Below, piece by piece: positions 53,569 to 63,851 of a stretch of DNA of 64,000 nt. The translations under genes were made by a program, and so were the position numbers. Within the stretch, counting starts at the first letter, position 1, and each line of letters starts with the position of its first letter. Source of the stretch: Chryseobacterium sp. Leaf201 (GTDB lineage: Bacteria; Bacteroidota; Bacteroidia; Flavobacteriales; Weeksellaceae). Under the pieces are notes generated by a model. The model ran no database searches. It had not been told where the DNA came from and saw only the letters and a list, made by a program, of their open reading frames with translations. Location of the stretch: positions 176,865 through 240,864 of the forward strand of contig NZ_LMKA01000001.1 of the NCBI RefSeq assembly GCF_001421435.1, read 5' to 3'.

Positions 53569-54654
53569 ATGTCTAAATCATTAATTCCAAAATTAGAAGC
53601 AATAAAACAGAGATATAATGAGGTGGCCGACCTTATTATTCAGCCTGATGTTATTTCTGATCAGAAAAAATATTCTTCGTTAAATAAAGAATACAGCGAT
53701 TTAGGAAAAATTGTACGCGTTTACGATCAATATAAAAATGCTCTGGATAATATCGCAGAATCTGAAGAAATCATCGCAGACGGTTCAGACAGAGATCTTG
53801 TGGATATGGCCAAAGAGGAAAAAATGGAGGCTCAGGCAAAACTTCCCGGTCTTGAGGAAGAACTGAAAGTGCTTCTGATTCCGAAAGATCCTGCCGATGA
53901 TAAAAACGTAATTGTAGAACTCCGTGCCGGAACCGGTGGTGATGAAGCTGCCATCTTTGTGGAAGATGTATACAGGGCATATTCCATGTTCTTCAAAACC
54001 AAAGGATGGAAGCATGAAATTACTGATTCTAATGAAGCGGCAAAAGGGTACAAAGAACTTATCCTGAAAGTGGAAGGAGAAGGTGTATACGGGATCATGA
54101 AGTTTGAATCCGGAGTCCACCGGGTACAGCGTGTCCCGGAAACCGAATCCCAGGGCAGGGTTCACACGTCAGCAATTACCGTTGCCGTTTTACCGGAAGC
54201 CGAAGAAATTGATTTTGAACTGAATCCTGCAGATATTGAAATGCAGACTTCACGTTCAGGAGGTGCAGGAGGACAAAACGTAAACAAGGTGGAGACCAAA
54301 GTACAGCTGACCCACAAGCCTTCCGGAATGGTGGTCATCTGTCAGCAGGCCCGTTCTCAGCTGGCCAACCGTGAACTGGCGATGGAAATGCTCCGTACCA
54401 AATTATATGACATTGAAGTCCAGAAATCTGTAGGTGACATTGCGGCACAGCGAAAATCTATGGTTTCTACAGGAGACCGTTCCGCAAAAATCAAAACGTA
54501 TAACTATCCTCAGGGAAGGGTAACGGACCACAGAATTAACAAATCCATGTATAATCTGGATGCCTACATGAACGGTGATATTTCTGAGATGATTGATGCG
54601 GTGATCATGGCGGAAAATGCAGAGAAAATGAAAGGGGAAGAAGAGAATTTATAA
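53569..54654 (+). CDS. prfA: Peptide chain release factor 1
   Basis: Recognises UAA and UAG and triggers peptidyl-tRNA hydrolysis on the ribosome. The 361-residue product has the catalytic GGQ in [15 protein letters not shown] (about residues 234-236), the [15 protein letters not shown] block upstream, and the RF1-type C-terminal end. Length equals E. coli RF1 (360). Monocistronic with its own promoter and terminator. Confidence 0.97.
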   Translation: MSKSLIPKLEAIKQRYNEVADLIIQPDVISDQKKYSSLNKEYSDLGKIVRVYDQYKNALDNIAESEEIIADGSDRDLVDMAKEEKMEAQAKLPGLEEELKVLLIPKDPADDKNVIVELRAGTGGDEAAIFVEDVYRAYSMFFKTKGWKHEITDSNEAAKGYKELILKVEGEGVYGIMKFESGVHRVQRVPETESQGRVHTSAITVAVLPEAEEIDFELNPADIEMQTSRSGGAGGQNVNKVETKVQLTHKPSGMVVICQQARSQLANRELAMEMLRTKLYDIEVQKSVGDIAAQRKSMVSTGDRSAKIKTYNYPQGRVTDHRINKSMYNLDAYMNGDISEMIDAVIMAENAEKMKGEEENL

Positions 54655-54676
54655 ATCTTCAGTACAGATAAACACA

Positions 54677-54708
54677 GGCCTCCGGATAATTTCGGGGGCT
54701 TTTATTTT
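54677..54708 (+). terminator. Terminator after prfA
   Basis: GCCTCCGG / TCGGGGGC imperfect stem and a T-rich tract. Confidence 0.7.
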
Positions 54709-54898
54709 GAACTTAACCGGACATGACAAATAAAAATTTGCAATAAAATATTTTAATTCAATTATTTATATTTTTAAAGCCTGTTTATTTTTAAGTTTTC
54801 AATAAAACATTCAGATATGGTATGTAATTTGCGAATAAATAATAGATTTATGCATCTTGTGAGAGAGCATAAGTACTTGTACCGCTTAAAACAACTAT

Positions 54899-55564
54899 AT
54901 GAAAAACCTTAAGATTACCATTTTGGTAATGCTGATGTTCTGTACTCAAAATTTTAAATCGCAGAATATTTTATCTCCCGAAAATGTATTTCACCTTTAT
55001 TTTAATTCCTTTGTAAACTTTGATGATGACTCTTTAAAAGAACTTAACAGCTATATTATTAATTTTTTAGGTAAAGACAATACCCACAAAATGAATCTGG
55101 AAGATGCATATAATCAAAAGGTAGATAATCTTACTCAGGTTTTTCTTTCCAATCTGCCGGCTGACGTAAGCTCGAAATGTAAAACCGAGGCACATGATTA
55201 CTTCGATGTTTTAATGAATAATTTCAGAAGTGGAACCTATAAAGTTAAAACCATAAAATCAGTTACCAACCCGGAATTGAAAGACCAGGAAATAACAGAA
55301 GTTACCTACGAAATAAGCTTTAAAGTCCCCTCAAATCTTGCCTCACTGAACATGGGTGATATTAAAAAAATAGGTGGAGGTGAAATGAAAAAACACCTTA
55401 TTGAAGCAGCCAATCAGCTTAAAAGAGCAGATAAAACAGTTACGGCAGAACAGAAATTCAATCTTTATCAGGTAAAAAACGGTTCTGATACCTATTACTG
55501 GAATGGCGGCCCGCAGGAGCTACTCTGGAAAGCCACTGAATTTTACTTCAGGAATCTTAACTAA
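54899..55564 (+). CDS. Secreted protein of unknown function
   Basis: A 221-residue exported protein (signal peptide ends FKSQ). The mature part begins ILSPENVFHLYFNSFVNFDD, which looks like an NTF2-like or DUF4878-type helix, and continues alpha/beta with KSVTNPELKDQEITEVTYEIS. No enzyme motif, lipobox or T9SS tail. It is alone between prfA and the prolyl oligopeptidase gene. A near-consensus TAATTTG (one base short) lies about 70 bp upstream. Confidence 0.7.
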   Translation: MKNLKITILVMLMFCTQNFKSQNILSPENVFHLYFNSFVNFDDDSLKELNSYIINFLGKDNTHKMNLEDAYNQKVDNLTQVFLSNLPADVSSKCKTEAHDYFDVLMNNFRSGTYKVKTIKSVTNPELKDQEITEVTYEISFKVPSNLASLNMGDIKKIGGGEMKKHLIEAANQLKRADKTVTAEQKFNLYQVKNGSDTYYWNGGPQELLWKATEFYFRNLN

Positions 55565-55575
55565 CCAACAATTTA

Positions 55576-55603
55576 AACAGTCTTTTTAAGGCTGTTTTTT
55601 TTG
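55576..55603 (+). terminator. Terminator after the secreted protein gene
   Basis: AACAGTCTT / AAGGCTGTT stem with one G-T pair and a run of eight T. Confidence 0.8.
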
Positions 55604-55672
55604 TATAATTTTAGGATATGGTAATTCATTTACACATAGCTGTAAGTAACCCCGTATTTGATTTAGATTTCT

Positions 55673-55680
55673 TATTTTTG
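55673..55680 (+). promoter_or_regulatory. -7 element for the prolyl oligopeptidase gene
   Basis: TATTTTTG, perfect TAnnTTTG, 15 bp ahead of the start. No good -33 box. Confidence 0.58.
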
Positions 55681-55695
55681 GGAAAATAGCGTATT

Positions 55696-57807
55696 ATGAA
55701 ATTCAGACCGATTTTACTAACTGCCGGCGTTTTGTTTTCGGCAACATTATATTCTCAGAAAATGATCTATCCAAAAGCATTAAAAGGTACCCAAACAGAT
55801 ACCTATTTCGGAACAGCTGTAGCAGACCCGTTCAGGGATTTGGAAAATGATTCTGAAGCGACCAGGAAGTGGGTGGATGAAGAGGTGGCGTACAGCCAGA
55901 ATTATCTTTCAAAAATTCCTTTCAGGGATCAGATTAAAAATCAGCTGAGGGATATCTGGAATTATGAGAAAATTTCGGCACCGTTCAAAGAAGGGGATTA
56001 CACCTATTATTATAAAAATGACGGACTGCAGGCACAGTCGGTTCTGTACAGGACAAACAATAAAACAAAAGCTACGGAAGTTTTTCTGGATCCCAATACG
56101 TTTTCAGAAAAGGGGACTACTTCGCTTGCCCAGTTATCATTTAACAAAAAAGGAAACCTGGCAGCCTATTCCATCTCAGAAGGCGGAAGCGACTGGAATA
56201 AGATCATTATCATCGATGCCGTTTCTAAAAAGCAGATCGACGAAACGCTGTCAGATGTAAAATTCAGCGGGATTTCCTGGCAGGGAGATGAAGGGTTCTA
56301 CTATTCAAGCTATGATAAGCCGAAAGAAGGGACCGTACTTTCCGGAATGACCGATAAGCACAAAGTATACTTCCATAAATTAGGTACAAAACAATCCGAG
56401 GATAAACTGATTTTCGGAGGAGACAAGACCCCGAGAAGGTATCTTGGTGCAGGCGTTTCTGAAGACCAGCGGTATTTAATTATTTCAGCAGCCAATGCAA
56501 CCAACGGAAATGAGCTGTATGTCAAAGATTTAAAAAACGGAGGGGATTTTATTCAGATCAACAAAGGTTTTGATATTAATGTAAGCATTGTTGATACAGA
56601 AGGTGATAACCTGTTTATTTTTACCGATAAAGATGCCCCGAATATGCGTTTGGTAAAAACAACGGTCAAAAACCCGTCTCCGGAAACCTGGAAAGACGTC
56701 ATTCCCCAGACTGAAAATGTGCTGGCCATCTCCGGCGGCGGCGGTTATTTCTTCGCAACTTATATGGTTGATGCTATTGATCAGGTGAAGCAGTACGATA
56801 AAACAGGAAAATTGATAAGAGAGATTTCCCTTCCCGGAAAAGGAAATATTTCAGGATTCGGAGGAAAGGAAAAAGAAAAGGACCTCTATTATTCTTTCAG
56901 CAACTATATTACGCCGGGCACAACGTATAAATTCAACGCAGATACAGGAAAATCAGAAGTGTATCAGAAGCCTAAAGTAAAGTTTAACCCTGAAAATTAC
57001 GTTTCGGAGCAGGTTTTCTATACTTCAAAAGACGGGACCAAAATCCCGATGATGATCAATTACAAAAAAGGGACAAAGCTTGACGGTAAAAACCCAACAA
57101 TCCTATATTCTTACGGAGGTTTCAATATCAGCCTGCAACCCGCTTTCTCCGTGGTAAATGCCATCTGGATGGAAAACGGAGGCATCTATGCGGTTCCGAA
57201 CATCCGTGGCGGTGGCGAATACGGTAAAAAATGGCACGATGCAGGAACGAAAATGGACAAGAAAAATGTGTTCAATGATTTCATCGCAGCCGGAGAATAC
57301 CTTCAGAATAAAGGATACACTTCAAAAGAATACATGGCGCTTTCCGGAAGGTCAAATGGCGGATTGCTGGTAGGGGCAACCATGACCATGCGTCCTGATT
57401 TGGCAAAGGTTGCCTTTCCGGGAGTAGGTGTTCTGGATATGCTGAGGTACAATAAATTCACGGCCGGGGCCGGCTGGTCCTATGATTACGGAACAGCGGA
57501 AGACAGCAGGGAAATGTTTGAATATCTGAAATCCTATTCTCCGGTTCATAACGTAAAAGCAGGAACCTGCTATCCCTCAACCATGATTATCACAAGCGAT
57601 CATGATGACAGGGTTGTTCCGGCGCACTCCTTTAAATTCGGTGCAGAACTGCAGGAAAAACAGGCTTGCAGCAATCCGGTTTTATTGAGAATTGAAAAAA
57701 ATGCAGGCCACGGAGCCGGAAGGGCAACCGATCAGGTCATCAGTGAAAATGCAGATCTTATTTCTTTTGCGCTGTTTGAAATGGGGATTAAAGAAATAAA
57801 AAAATAA
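55696..57807 (+). CDS. Prolyl oligopeptidase family serine peptidase (S9A)
   Basis: Exported post-proline-cleaving peptidase, 703 residues with signal peptide (ends LYSQ), so periplasmic. The N-terminal short helix region and beta-propeller (about 90-440) gate the C-terminal alpha/beta hydrolase domain. The triad is visible: Ser553 in GRSNGGLLVG, Asp638 in SDHDDRVVP, and His672 in AGHGAG. Length and layout match prolyl endopeptidases such as that of Elizabethkingia. A degraded copy of codons about 376-405 lies 4 kb downstream (60995-61081). Confidence 0.95.
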   Translation: MKFRPILLTAGVLFSATLYSQKMIYPKALKGTQTDTYFGTAVADPFRDLENDSEATRKWVDEEVAYSQNYLSKIPFRDQIKNQLRDIWNYEKISAPFKEGDYTYYYKNDGLQAQSVLYRTNNKTKATEVFLDPNTFSEKGTTSLAQLSFNKKGNLAAYSISEGGSDWNKIIIIDAVSKKQIDETLSDVKFSGISWQGDEGFYYSSYDKPKEGTVLSGMTDKHKVYFHKLGTKQSEDKLIFGGDKTPRRYLGAGVSEDQRYLIISAANATNGNELYVKDLKNGGDFIQINKGFDINVSIVDTEGDNLFIFTDKDAPNMRLVKTTVKNPSPETWKDVIPQTENVLAISGGGGYFFATYMVDAIDQVKQYDKTGKLIREISLPGKGNISGFGGKEKEKDLYYSFSNYITPGTTYKFNADTGKSEVYQKPKVKFNPENYVSEQVFYTSKDGTKIPMMINYKKGTKLDGKNPTILYSYGGFNISLQPAFSVVNAIWMENGGIYAVPNIRGGGEYGKKWHDAGTKMDKKNVFNDFIAAGEYLQNKGYTSKEYMALSGRSNGGLLVGATMTMRPDLAKVAFPGVGVLDMLRYNKFTAGAGWSYDYGTAEDSREMFEYLKSYSPVHNVKAGTCYPSTMIITSDHDDRVVPAHSFKFGAELQEKQACSNPVLLRIEKNAGHGAGRATDQVISENADLISFALFEMGIKEIKK

Positions 57808-57865
57808 CTTTATAGATTGAAATGTTAAAATGGGAGCATTTTATATTTTATCGTGCTCTATTATT

Positions 57866-57873
57866 TATATTTG
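57866..57873 (+). promoter_or_regulatory. -7 element for the reprolysin-like protease gene
   Basis: TATATTTG, perfect TAnnTTTG, 34 bp ahead of the start. -33 not clear. Confidence 0.55.
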
Positions 57874-57907
57874 TGCTACATATTTAAAAATTTATTAATT
57901 TGATATT

Positions 57908-60900
57908 ATGAAGAAAAGAATTTTACTAATTTGTGCATTGGCTGGTCTTGCTACCAGTGCTTACGCACAGCGATGGGAGCCATCTTCTCAGAAGGTTTCT
58001 GAAATTAGAAAAGAGGTAGAAGTGAAATATGCTTATAAAGTAGATTTAACATCACTTAGAAATCTTTTAAAAGATGCCGTTGAAACAGGCAGTGGCGCAA
58101 AACCTCTTATCATTTCTTTGCCTACAGCAGAAGGTAAAATTGAAAGATTTGCAGTATACAGCAATCCTGTCATGGAAAAATCTATGGCAGAAAGATATGA
58201 ATTAGGATCTTATGTTGGGGTCGGGGTTGATGATCCTTCCAAATATCTGAGATTCAGTACTTCACCTACAGAGATTCAGTCGATGATCATTAAAGACGGG
58301 GTTTTTCAGTTTATTGAGCCTATTAGTGCTGATAAAAAAACATATGGTGTTTTTTACAAAACAAAAAGAGACGCCGGTGACCATGGTTTTGAATGTACAA
58401 CGGAAGAACGGGAATTAACAAAGGATATTAAGAAGCTTGAAGAGAACGGCAAAAAAAAACTGTCCGGCGTAGGCATTACAAGTAGGCCGTCCAGTACAAA
58501 ATACAGAACGTATAGGCTGGCACTGTCCGTTACAGGAGAATATACCCAGGCTGCCGGTTCAGTTCCCAATGCAGTTACACGGATGAATAATACAATGACC
58601 CGTGTAAACGGTGTTTTTGAAAAAGATTTTGGTATAAAATTAATAATACAGGATCTTCCTAATATTATATTTACAGATCCGGCTTCTGATCCATACTCCA
58701 ATAATAATTTGAATTTACAATTACAGCAGACATTAACTTCTCTGGTCGGAAATGCAAACTATGATATGGGGCATGTATTTAATGCTGACGGAGGTAATGG
58801 AAATGCAGGATCAATAGGATCTACCTGTGTTAATCCTGCTAATGCTAATTCTTTAGCCAAAGGCTCAGGATTTACACAAAGTACAAACCCTACCGGAGAT
58901 TTATTTGATATAGATTATGTAGCCCATGAAATGGGACATCAGTTGGGAGGTAATCATACATTTTCCCATGCAAATGAAGGTTCCGGTGCAAATGTAGAAC
59001 CTGGAGGAGGAACAACAATAATGGCATATGCAGGGATTACGCAGGATAATGTGCAGGCAAATTCTGATGCGTATTTCCATTATAAATCAATTGATCAGAT
59101 ATTAACGAGTTTAGAAGGCAAAACAACATGCGGAACATCCCAGGATGTTACAACAAATACACCGCCGGTAATTTCTGCACTTACTGCTTATACTATTCCT
59201 AAAGGGACTGCTTACTATTTAGATGCAACTGCAACAGATGCACAAAATGATCCTTTGAAATATACATGGGAACAGTATGACAGTGTAGGTATTACAAATT
59301 CTATTTCAGGAGACAGTGGCTGGGGGTATAATACAGAAGGCTCTATTGCCAGATCTTTCTTCGGTACAACCAGTGGAAGAAGATATTTTCCTAGTTTACC
59401 ATTAGTTATGAATGGTACGCTTACCAGTAAAGCAACTTGGGAAACCGTTTCATATGTTCCGCGGACATTAAAATATGCTGTAACTGTAAGAGATGAAAAT
59501 GCATTGAGACCGATGCTTTCCTCCTCTGAGACAACAGTGACAGTAGCTAATGACGGCCCATTTAAGTTTAACGGATTTACAGCATCTTCTGTTTTGTACA
59601 ATAACGCAGCCAATACCATTCGGTGGGACGTGGCCAATACGAACGCAGCACCTTATAACGTAGCTAATGTAAAAATAGACTATACTACAGATAATGGGAT
59701 TACATGGACAGATTTAGCAGCATCAACTCCAAATAACGGCAGTTATACAGCACAGATGCCTTCAGGTTTAACGGGTGCAGTAAAATTAAGGGTGTCAGCA
59801 ATTGGTAATATTTTCTATGCTGTATCTCCACTTATAAATATTGGTACTGCTCCTACCTCTACTACAAATGCTCCAACCGGTTTGGCAGCAAGAGATGCTG
59901 ATATTTTCAGAACCGCAGCCCTGATCAGCTGGAACAGCACACCGGGAGCAAGTTATTCAGTGAATTACAGGAAAGTCGGAGAGCCTACATGGGCTACAGC
60001 AACAAGCAGTGTTAACAGTATTTCCTTGACGGGCCTTGAAGATGAAACCAACTATGAAGTAAGAGTAGCGGCAGTTGTAAATACAGTGCCGGGAGCTTTC
60101 TCAAATAATTATACATTTAAAACGAAAGCATTAAGAACAGGAGTTGATTACTGTCTGATGACCACAGGGGGAAATAACCTGAACAGTCCGTATATCAGTG
60201 GACTTGTAAACCTAAATGTTTCGAATTTGGTATATGCAGTTAACTCACTAAATACTTCTGCCAAAACATATCTGGATTTTAGTGAAGATGCAACCAAAAC
60301 AATAAACCTGATAAAAGGAAATCAGTATACAGTTACCTACAGAAATGTAGGAAATGAGGCTGGGTTTAATGATTGGATTGATATCTGGATTGATTATAAC
60401 AGAAATGGTGTTTTTGAAGCATCGGAGAAGGTTGGTTCTAAATCAGGGGTTCCGGTTCTGAATTCAGGGATAGGTTGGTATTTCCACCAAAGTACACTTT
60501 CCTTTACTGTTCCTAGTACAGCTTATGCAGGAGAAAAAACTTTGCGAATGAGAGTTGCAAGCAGTTTTTATAATACAGTAACGAATCCATGTGGAAGCCC
60601 GTTTGTGCCAAATATTTCAGCAGGTTCCTTCAGAGATTTTCCGGTAAAAATATCTGAAACGGTATTGGCTGTAGGCGAAACGGATAATACAAAATCAGAA
60701 ATTTCCATCTATCCGAATCCGGCCGATACTTTTGTTGAGATTAAAAATTTAAAAGAAAAGGCAGATTATAAAATTTACAGTGCCGACGCTAGATTGGTTC
60801 AAAGTGGTAAAGTTGATGGTCAAAGAATTGATGTGTCAGGATTAGTAAAAGGAGTTTATGTGATAACCCTTACAACTGATTCAAAAACAATTAATACTAA

Positions 60901-60916
60901 GCTTATCAAAAAATAG
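57908..60916 (+). CDS. T9SS-secreted reprolysin-like zinc metallopeptidase
   Basis: Secreted metalloprotease of 1002 residues. Signal peptide (ends AYAQ); propeptide-like region to about 195; catalytic domain with the metzincin motif HEMGHQLGGNH at 340-350; then beta-sandwich domains. A fibronectin type III domain lies at about 655-740 (AALISWNSTPGASYSVNYRKV). A GEVED domain follows (about 745-915, DWIDIWIDYNRNGVFEASEK in part), and a T9SS sorting domain closes the chain (SIYPNPADTFVEIKN ... NTKLIKK). Codons in 58500-59800 are somewhat more AT-rich than in neighbours. Confidence 0.93.
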   Translation: MKKRILLICALAGLATSAYAQRWEPSSQKVSEIRKEVEVKYAYKVDLTSLRNLLKDAVETGSGAKPLIISLPTAEGKIERFAVYSNPVMEKSMAERYELGSYVGVGVDDPSKYLRFSTSPTEIQSMIIKDGVFQFIEPISADKKTYGVFYKTKRDAGDHGFECTTEERELTKDIKKLEENGKKKLSGVGITSRPSSTKYRTYRLALSVTGEYTQAAGSVPNAVTRMNNTMTRVNGVFEKDFGIKLIIQDLPNIIFTDPASDPYSNNNLNLQLQQTLTSLVGNANYDMGHVFNADGGNGNAGSIGSTCVNPANANSLAKGSGFTQSTNPTGDLFDIDYVAHEMGHQLGGNHTFSHANEGSGANVEPGGGTTIMAYAGITQDNVQANSDAYFHYKSIDQILTSLEGKTTCGTSQDVTTNTPPVISALTAYTIPKGTAYYLDATATDAQNDPLKYTWEQYDSVGITNSISGDSGWGYNTEGSIARSFFGTTSGRRYFPSLPLVMNGTLTSKATWETVSYVPRTLKYAVTVRDENALRPMLSSSETTVTVANDGPFKFNGFTASSVLYNNAANTIRWDVANTNAAPYNVANVKIDYTTDNGITWTDLAASTPNNGSYTAQMPSGLTGAVKLRVSAIGNIFYAVSPLINIGTAPTSTTNAPTGLAARDADIFRTAALISWNSTPGASYSVNYRKVGEPTWATATSSVNSISLTGLEDETNYEVRVAAVVNTVPGAFSNNYTFKTKALRTGVDYCLMTTGGNNLNSPYISGLVNLNVSNLVYAVNSLNTSAKTYLDFSEDATKTINLIKGNQYTVTYRNVGNEAGFNDWIDIWIDYNRNGVFEASEKVGSKSGVPVLNSGIGWYFHQSTLSFTVPSTAYAGEKTLRMRVASSFYNTVTNPCGSPFVPNISAGSFRDFPVKISETVLAVGETDNTKSEISIYPNPADTFVEIKNLKEKADYKIYSADARLVQSGKVDGQRIDVSGLVKGVYVITLTTDSKTINTKLIKK

Positions 60917-60940
60917 CAATCAAATATAGCTTGTTATCAT

Positions 60941-60972
60941 AATCCGGATGATTCTTCATCCGGATTTTTTTA
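60941..60972 (+). terminator. Terminator after the protease gene
   Basis: AATCCGGATGA / TCATCCGGATT, an 11-bp perfect stem with TTCT loop (60941-60951 with 60956-60966), and a T run. Confidence 0.88.
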
Positions 60973-60994
60973 TGTAAATCTAAAATTACAAAGA

Positions 60995-61081
60995 AAATTT
61001 CCTTTCCTGGTAAGGGAATACTTAAGTTTTCGGAAGAAAGTAGAAAGAAAGGAAAGCTATTATTCTTTCAGCAACTATATT
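60995..61081 (+). pseudogene. Decayed fragment of a prolyl oligopeptidase gene
   Basis: 87 bp aligning with 56822-56910 inside the prolyl oligopeptidase gene (codons about 376-405). The last 25 bp (61057-61081 and 56886-56910) are identical. The earlier part is mostly alike but carries point changes and at least one 1-bp deletion that breaks the frame. It sits in the gap before the methylmalonyl-CoA mutase gene, in the same orientation as its parent. Confidence 0.75.
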
Positions 61082-61123
61082 GCTAAAAATGTGTAATTTT
61101 AGCCATCTAATAAATCTGCAAGT

Positions 61124-63241
61124 ATGAGAAGGGAAGTTCAGAATAAAGCTCCTCAATTTAACATAACCGGGAAAACATCGGAAATTTATCAGTTTGAAAA
61201 AGACGGATTGCAGCTGAAATCTTCATATAAAAAAGAAGATATTAAAGATGAATCCTTAACACAGACTGCTCCGGGAATGGCGCCTTATTTAAGAGGGCCA
61301 TATTCCACCATGTATGTCCAGAAGCCGTGGACTGTCCGTCAGTATGCAGGATTTTCAACGGCCGAAGAGTCTAATGCTTTTTACAGAAGAAATCTGGCGG
61401 CAGGACAGAAAGGACTTTCTGTAGCGTTCGATCTTGCAACGCACAGAGGTTATGATTCGGATCATGCCAGGGTGGTTGGTGATGTAGGGAAAGCCGGAGT
61501 GGCCATTGATTCTGTGGAAGACATGAAAATTCTGTTCAATGAAATTCCGTTAGACCAGATTTCGGTTTCCATGACGATGAACGGAGCCGTTCTGCCTGTC
61601 CTGTCATTCTATATTGTAGCAGCAGAAGAACAGGGCGTATCCCAGGAACTGCTTTCAGGAACCATTCAGAATGATATTCTCAAAGAATTTATGGTGAGGA
61701 ATACCTATATTTATCCGCCGGCACCATCCATGAAGATCATTGCCGATATCTTTGAATATACTTCTAAAAATATCCCTAAATTCAATTCGATTTCTATTTC
61801 AGGGTATCACATGCAGGAAGCCGGTGCCACACCGGTCTTAGAAATGGCCTATACCTTGGCAGACGGATTGGAATACGTAAGGACCGGAATACAGGCCGGA
61901 ATGAACGTGGACGATTTTGCACCGAGGCTGTCCTTTTTCTGGGCCATCGGGATGAATCATTTTATGGAAATTGCCAAAATGAGGGCGGCAAGATACATCT
62001 GGACAACCCTTCTGAAGCAGTTTAACCCACAGAACCCTAAATCCCTGGCGTTAAGGACCCATTCCCAAACATCAGGGTGGTCTTTAACGGAGCAGGAGCC
62101 ATTCAACAATATTACCCGGACAGCAATTGAAGCCCTGTCTTCGGCATTAGGCGGTACACAGTCTCTTCATACCAATGCTTTGGATGAAGCCATTGCGCTC
62201 CCGACAGATTATTCAGCAAAAATTGCAAGAAATACCCAGATTATCCTCCAGCAGGAAAGCGGGATCTGCGATGTGGTTGATCCTATGGGCGGAAGCAATC
62301 TGGTGGAAAGCCTGACCCAGCAGATGATTGAAGAAGCCATGAAATACATTGATGAGGTAGAGCAGGAAGGCGGTATGACCAAAGCCATTGAAGCCGGGAT
62401 TCCGAAGATGAGAATTGAAGAGGCTGCGGCAAGGAAACAGGCGAAAATTGACAGCGGTGAAGAATTCATCATTGGAGTCAATTCATTCAGGTCGGTTTTA
62501 AAACAGGGCCAGATTGAAATTTTAGATATTGATAATACAGAAGTCCGCAGGAAGCAGATTGAAAGACTGAACACCATAAAAACGGAAAGAAATGCCGGTG
62601 CTGTTGAACAGATTTTGAACGAAATCCGGGAGTCTGCAAAATCCGGTCAGGGAAATCTTCTGGCATTGTGCATTGAAGCGGCGCGCAGAAGAGTGACGCT
62701 GGGGGAAATGAGCGATGCGATGGAAGAAAGCTTTGGCAGGTATAAAGCCAATATCAGAACCATTTCAGGAGTATACGCAATGAATGCCGGTAAAAATGAA
62801 TATTTTGGAAAAGCCCTTGAGCTTACAGGGAAATTTGAAGAAGAAGAAGGCCGGCGCCCGAGGCTGATGGTCGCTAAAATGGGGCAGGACGGCCATGACA
62901 GAGGCGCAAAAGTGGTAGCTACGGCATTTGCAGATATGGGATTTGACGTAGATGTTGCCCCGCTATTCCAGACGCCCGAAGAAGTTGCCAAGCAGGCCGT
63001 AGAGAATGATATTCATATTTTGGGGGTTTCTTCCTTGGCAGCAGGCCATAAAACTCTGGTTCCTCAGGTGGTGGAAGAGTTGAAAAAACTCGGGGCGGAT
63101 GATATCACAATTGTGGTTGGTGGAGTCATTCCACAACAGGATTACGAATTTTTATATGCCAATGGTGCTGATTTTATTTTTGGCCCGGGAACAAATCTTC
63201 CCAAGTGTGCAGTAGATATTCTTGAAAGGTTTTTAAATTAA
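61124..63241 (+). CDS. scpA: Methylmalonyl-CoA mutase (large/catalytic subunit)
   Basis: Adenosylcobalamin-dependent enzyme interconverting (R)-methylmalonyl-CoA and succinyl-CoA in propionate and odd-chain or branched-chain metabolism. The 705-residue product has the catalytic barrel with [21 protein letters not shown] (in part; Tyr and Arg of the CoA/substrate site), [13 protein letters not shown] with the conserved His, and [13 protein letters not shown]. The C-terminal B12 domain has DGHDRG at about residue 590. Length is that of MutB-type or homodimeric Sbm-type enzymes. No small-subunit gene lies next to it. Confidence 0.95.
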   Translation: MRREVQNKAPQFNITGKTSEIYQFEKDGLQLKSSYKKEDIKDESLTQTAPGMAPYLRGPYSTMYVQKPWTVRQYAGFSTAEESNAFYRRNLAAGQKGLSVAFDLATHRGYDSDHARVVGDVGKAGVAIDSVEDMKILFNEIPLDQISVSMTMNGAVLPVLSFYIVAAEEQGVSQELLSGTIQNDILKEFMVRNTYIYPPAPSMKIIADIFEYTSKNIPKFNSISISGYHMQEAGATPVLEMAYTLADGLEYVRTGIQAGMNVDDFAPRLSFFWAIGMNHFMEIAKMRAARYIWTTLLKQFNPQNPKSLALRTHSQTSGWSLTEQEPFNNITRTAIEALSSALGGTQSLHTNALDEAIALPTDYSAKIARNTQIILQQESGICDVVDPMGGSNLVESLTQQMIEEAMKYIDEVEQEGGMTKAIEAGIPKMRIEEAAARKQAKIDSGEEFIIGVNSFRSVLKQGQIEILDIDNTEVRRKQIERLNTIKTERNAGAVEQILNEIRESAKSGQGNLLALCIEAARRRVTLGEMSDAMEESFGRYKANIRTISGVYAMNAGKNEYFGKALELTGKFEEEEGRRPRLMVAKMGQDGHDRGAKVVATAFADMGFDVDVAPLFQTPEEVAKQAVENDIHILGVSSLAAGHKTLVPQVVEELKKLGADDITIVVGGVIPQQDYEFLYANGADFIFGPGTNLPKCAVDILERFLN

Positions 63242-63307
63242 ATTTAACTTAAATACCTCATAAGTTGCATGGCTTTTGTACTGTTAACCGCAATTAAAAA
63301 AAATATT

Positions 63308-63811
63308 ATGGCGTATACAGTAATTTCAGTATTTCCGGTAACTGTAGATACAGAAGATATTAAAAAAGATTTAAAAGCAAAAGGCTTTGACGAAGCAGAT
63401 ATTATTGTTTCAAAATCAAGTGTTGAAAGCGGCCTGTCAGCTGATCATTATCAGGAAGACGAGCAGACCAAAGGTTTTTTTGAATATACCTTTGCCCACG
63501 ATGCAGAGATGTTGGATACCTACCGCAAGCACAGTATAGGAAGAAACAACATCGTTGTGTATGCAGATAATCTGGAACAGGCTAAAGTGGCAAAATCAGT
63601 ATTAAATGAAAACGGTGCTCTTGAAGTATATGGAAAACCGTCCGAAAACCAGAGTGATGTGCCGGAAGGGATGTCTGAAGACGAGTACAACGGGATTATC
63701 GCAAAAGCAAGGCATAACATTTACTTTTTAGGATCTGACAGATCTTATCATTCCGACAGTGGCAGAGGAATGAAGGATGAAATGGACAGTCTGGGTTCTG
63801 AAGATTCATAA
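63308..63811 (+). CDS. General stress protein 17M-like protein (YflT family)
   Basis: A 167-residue soluble protein. The ATG at 63308 (MAYTVISVFPVTVDTEDIKK) is preferred to an in-frame ATG 39 bp upstream, which adds a non-conserved tail. The pattern (MAYTVISVF...LKAKGF..ADI.VS, then YTFAHDAEMLDTYRKHS and IVVYADNLEQAKVAKSVL) fits the heat-shock/general stress 17M domain (PF11181). Function unknown; stress induction is inferred from the family. Its presumed terminator appears to be cut by the IS element end. Confidence 0.8.
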   Translation: MAYTVISVFPVTVDTEDIKKDLKAKGFDEADIIVSKSSVESGLSADHYQEDEQTKGFFEYTFAHDAEMLDTYRKHSIGRNNIVVYADNLEQAKVAKSVLNENGALEVYGKPSENQSDVPEGMSEDEYNGIIAKARHNIYFLGSDRSYHSDSGRGMKDEMDSLGSEDS

Positions 63812-63851
63812 ACTAAACATTATACAAAAACAAAAGGCCGTCAATCTAGAC

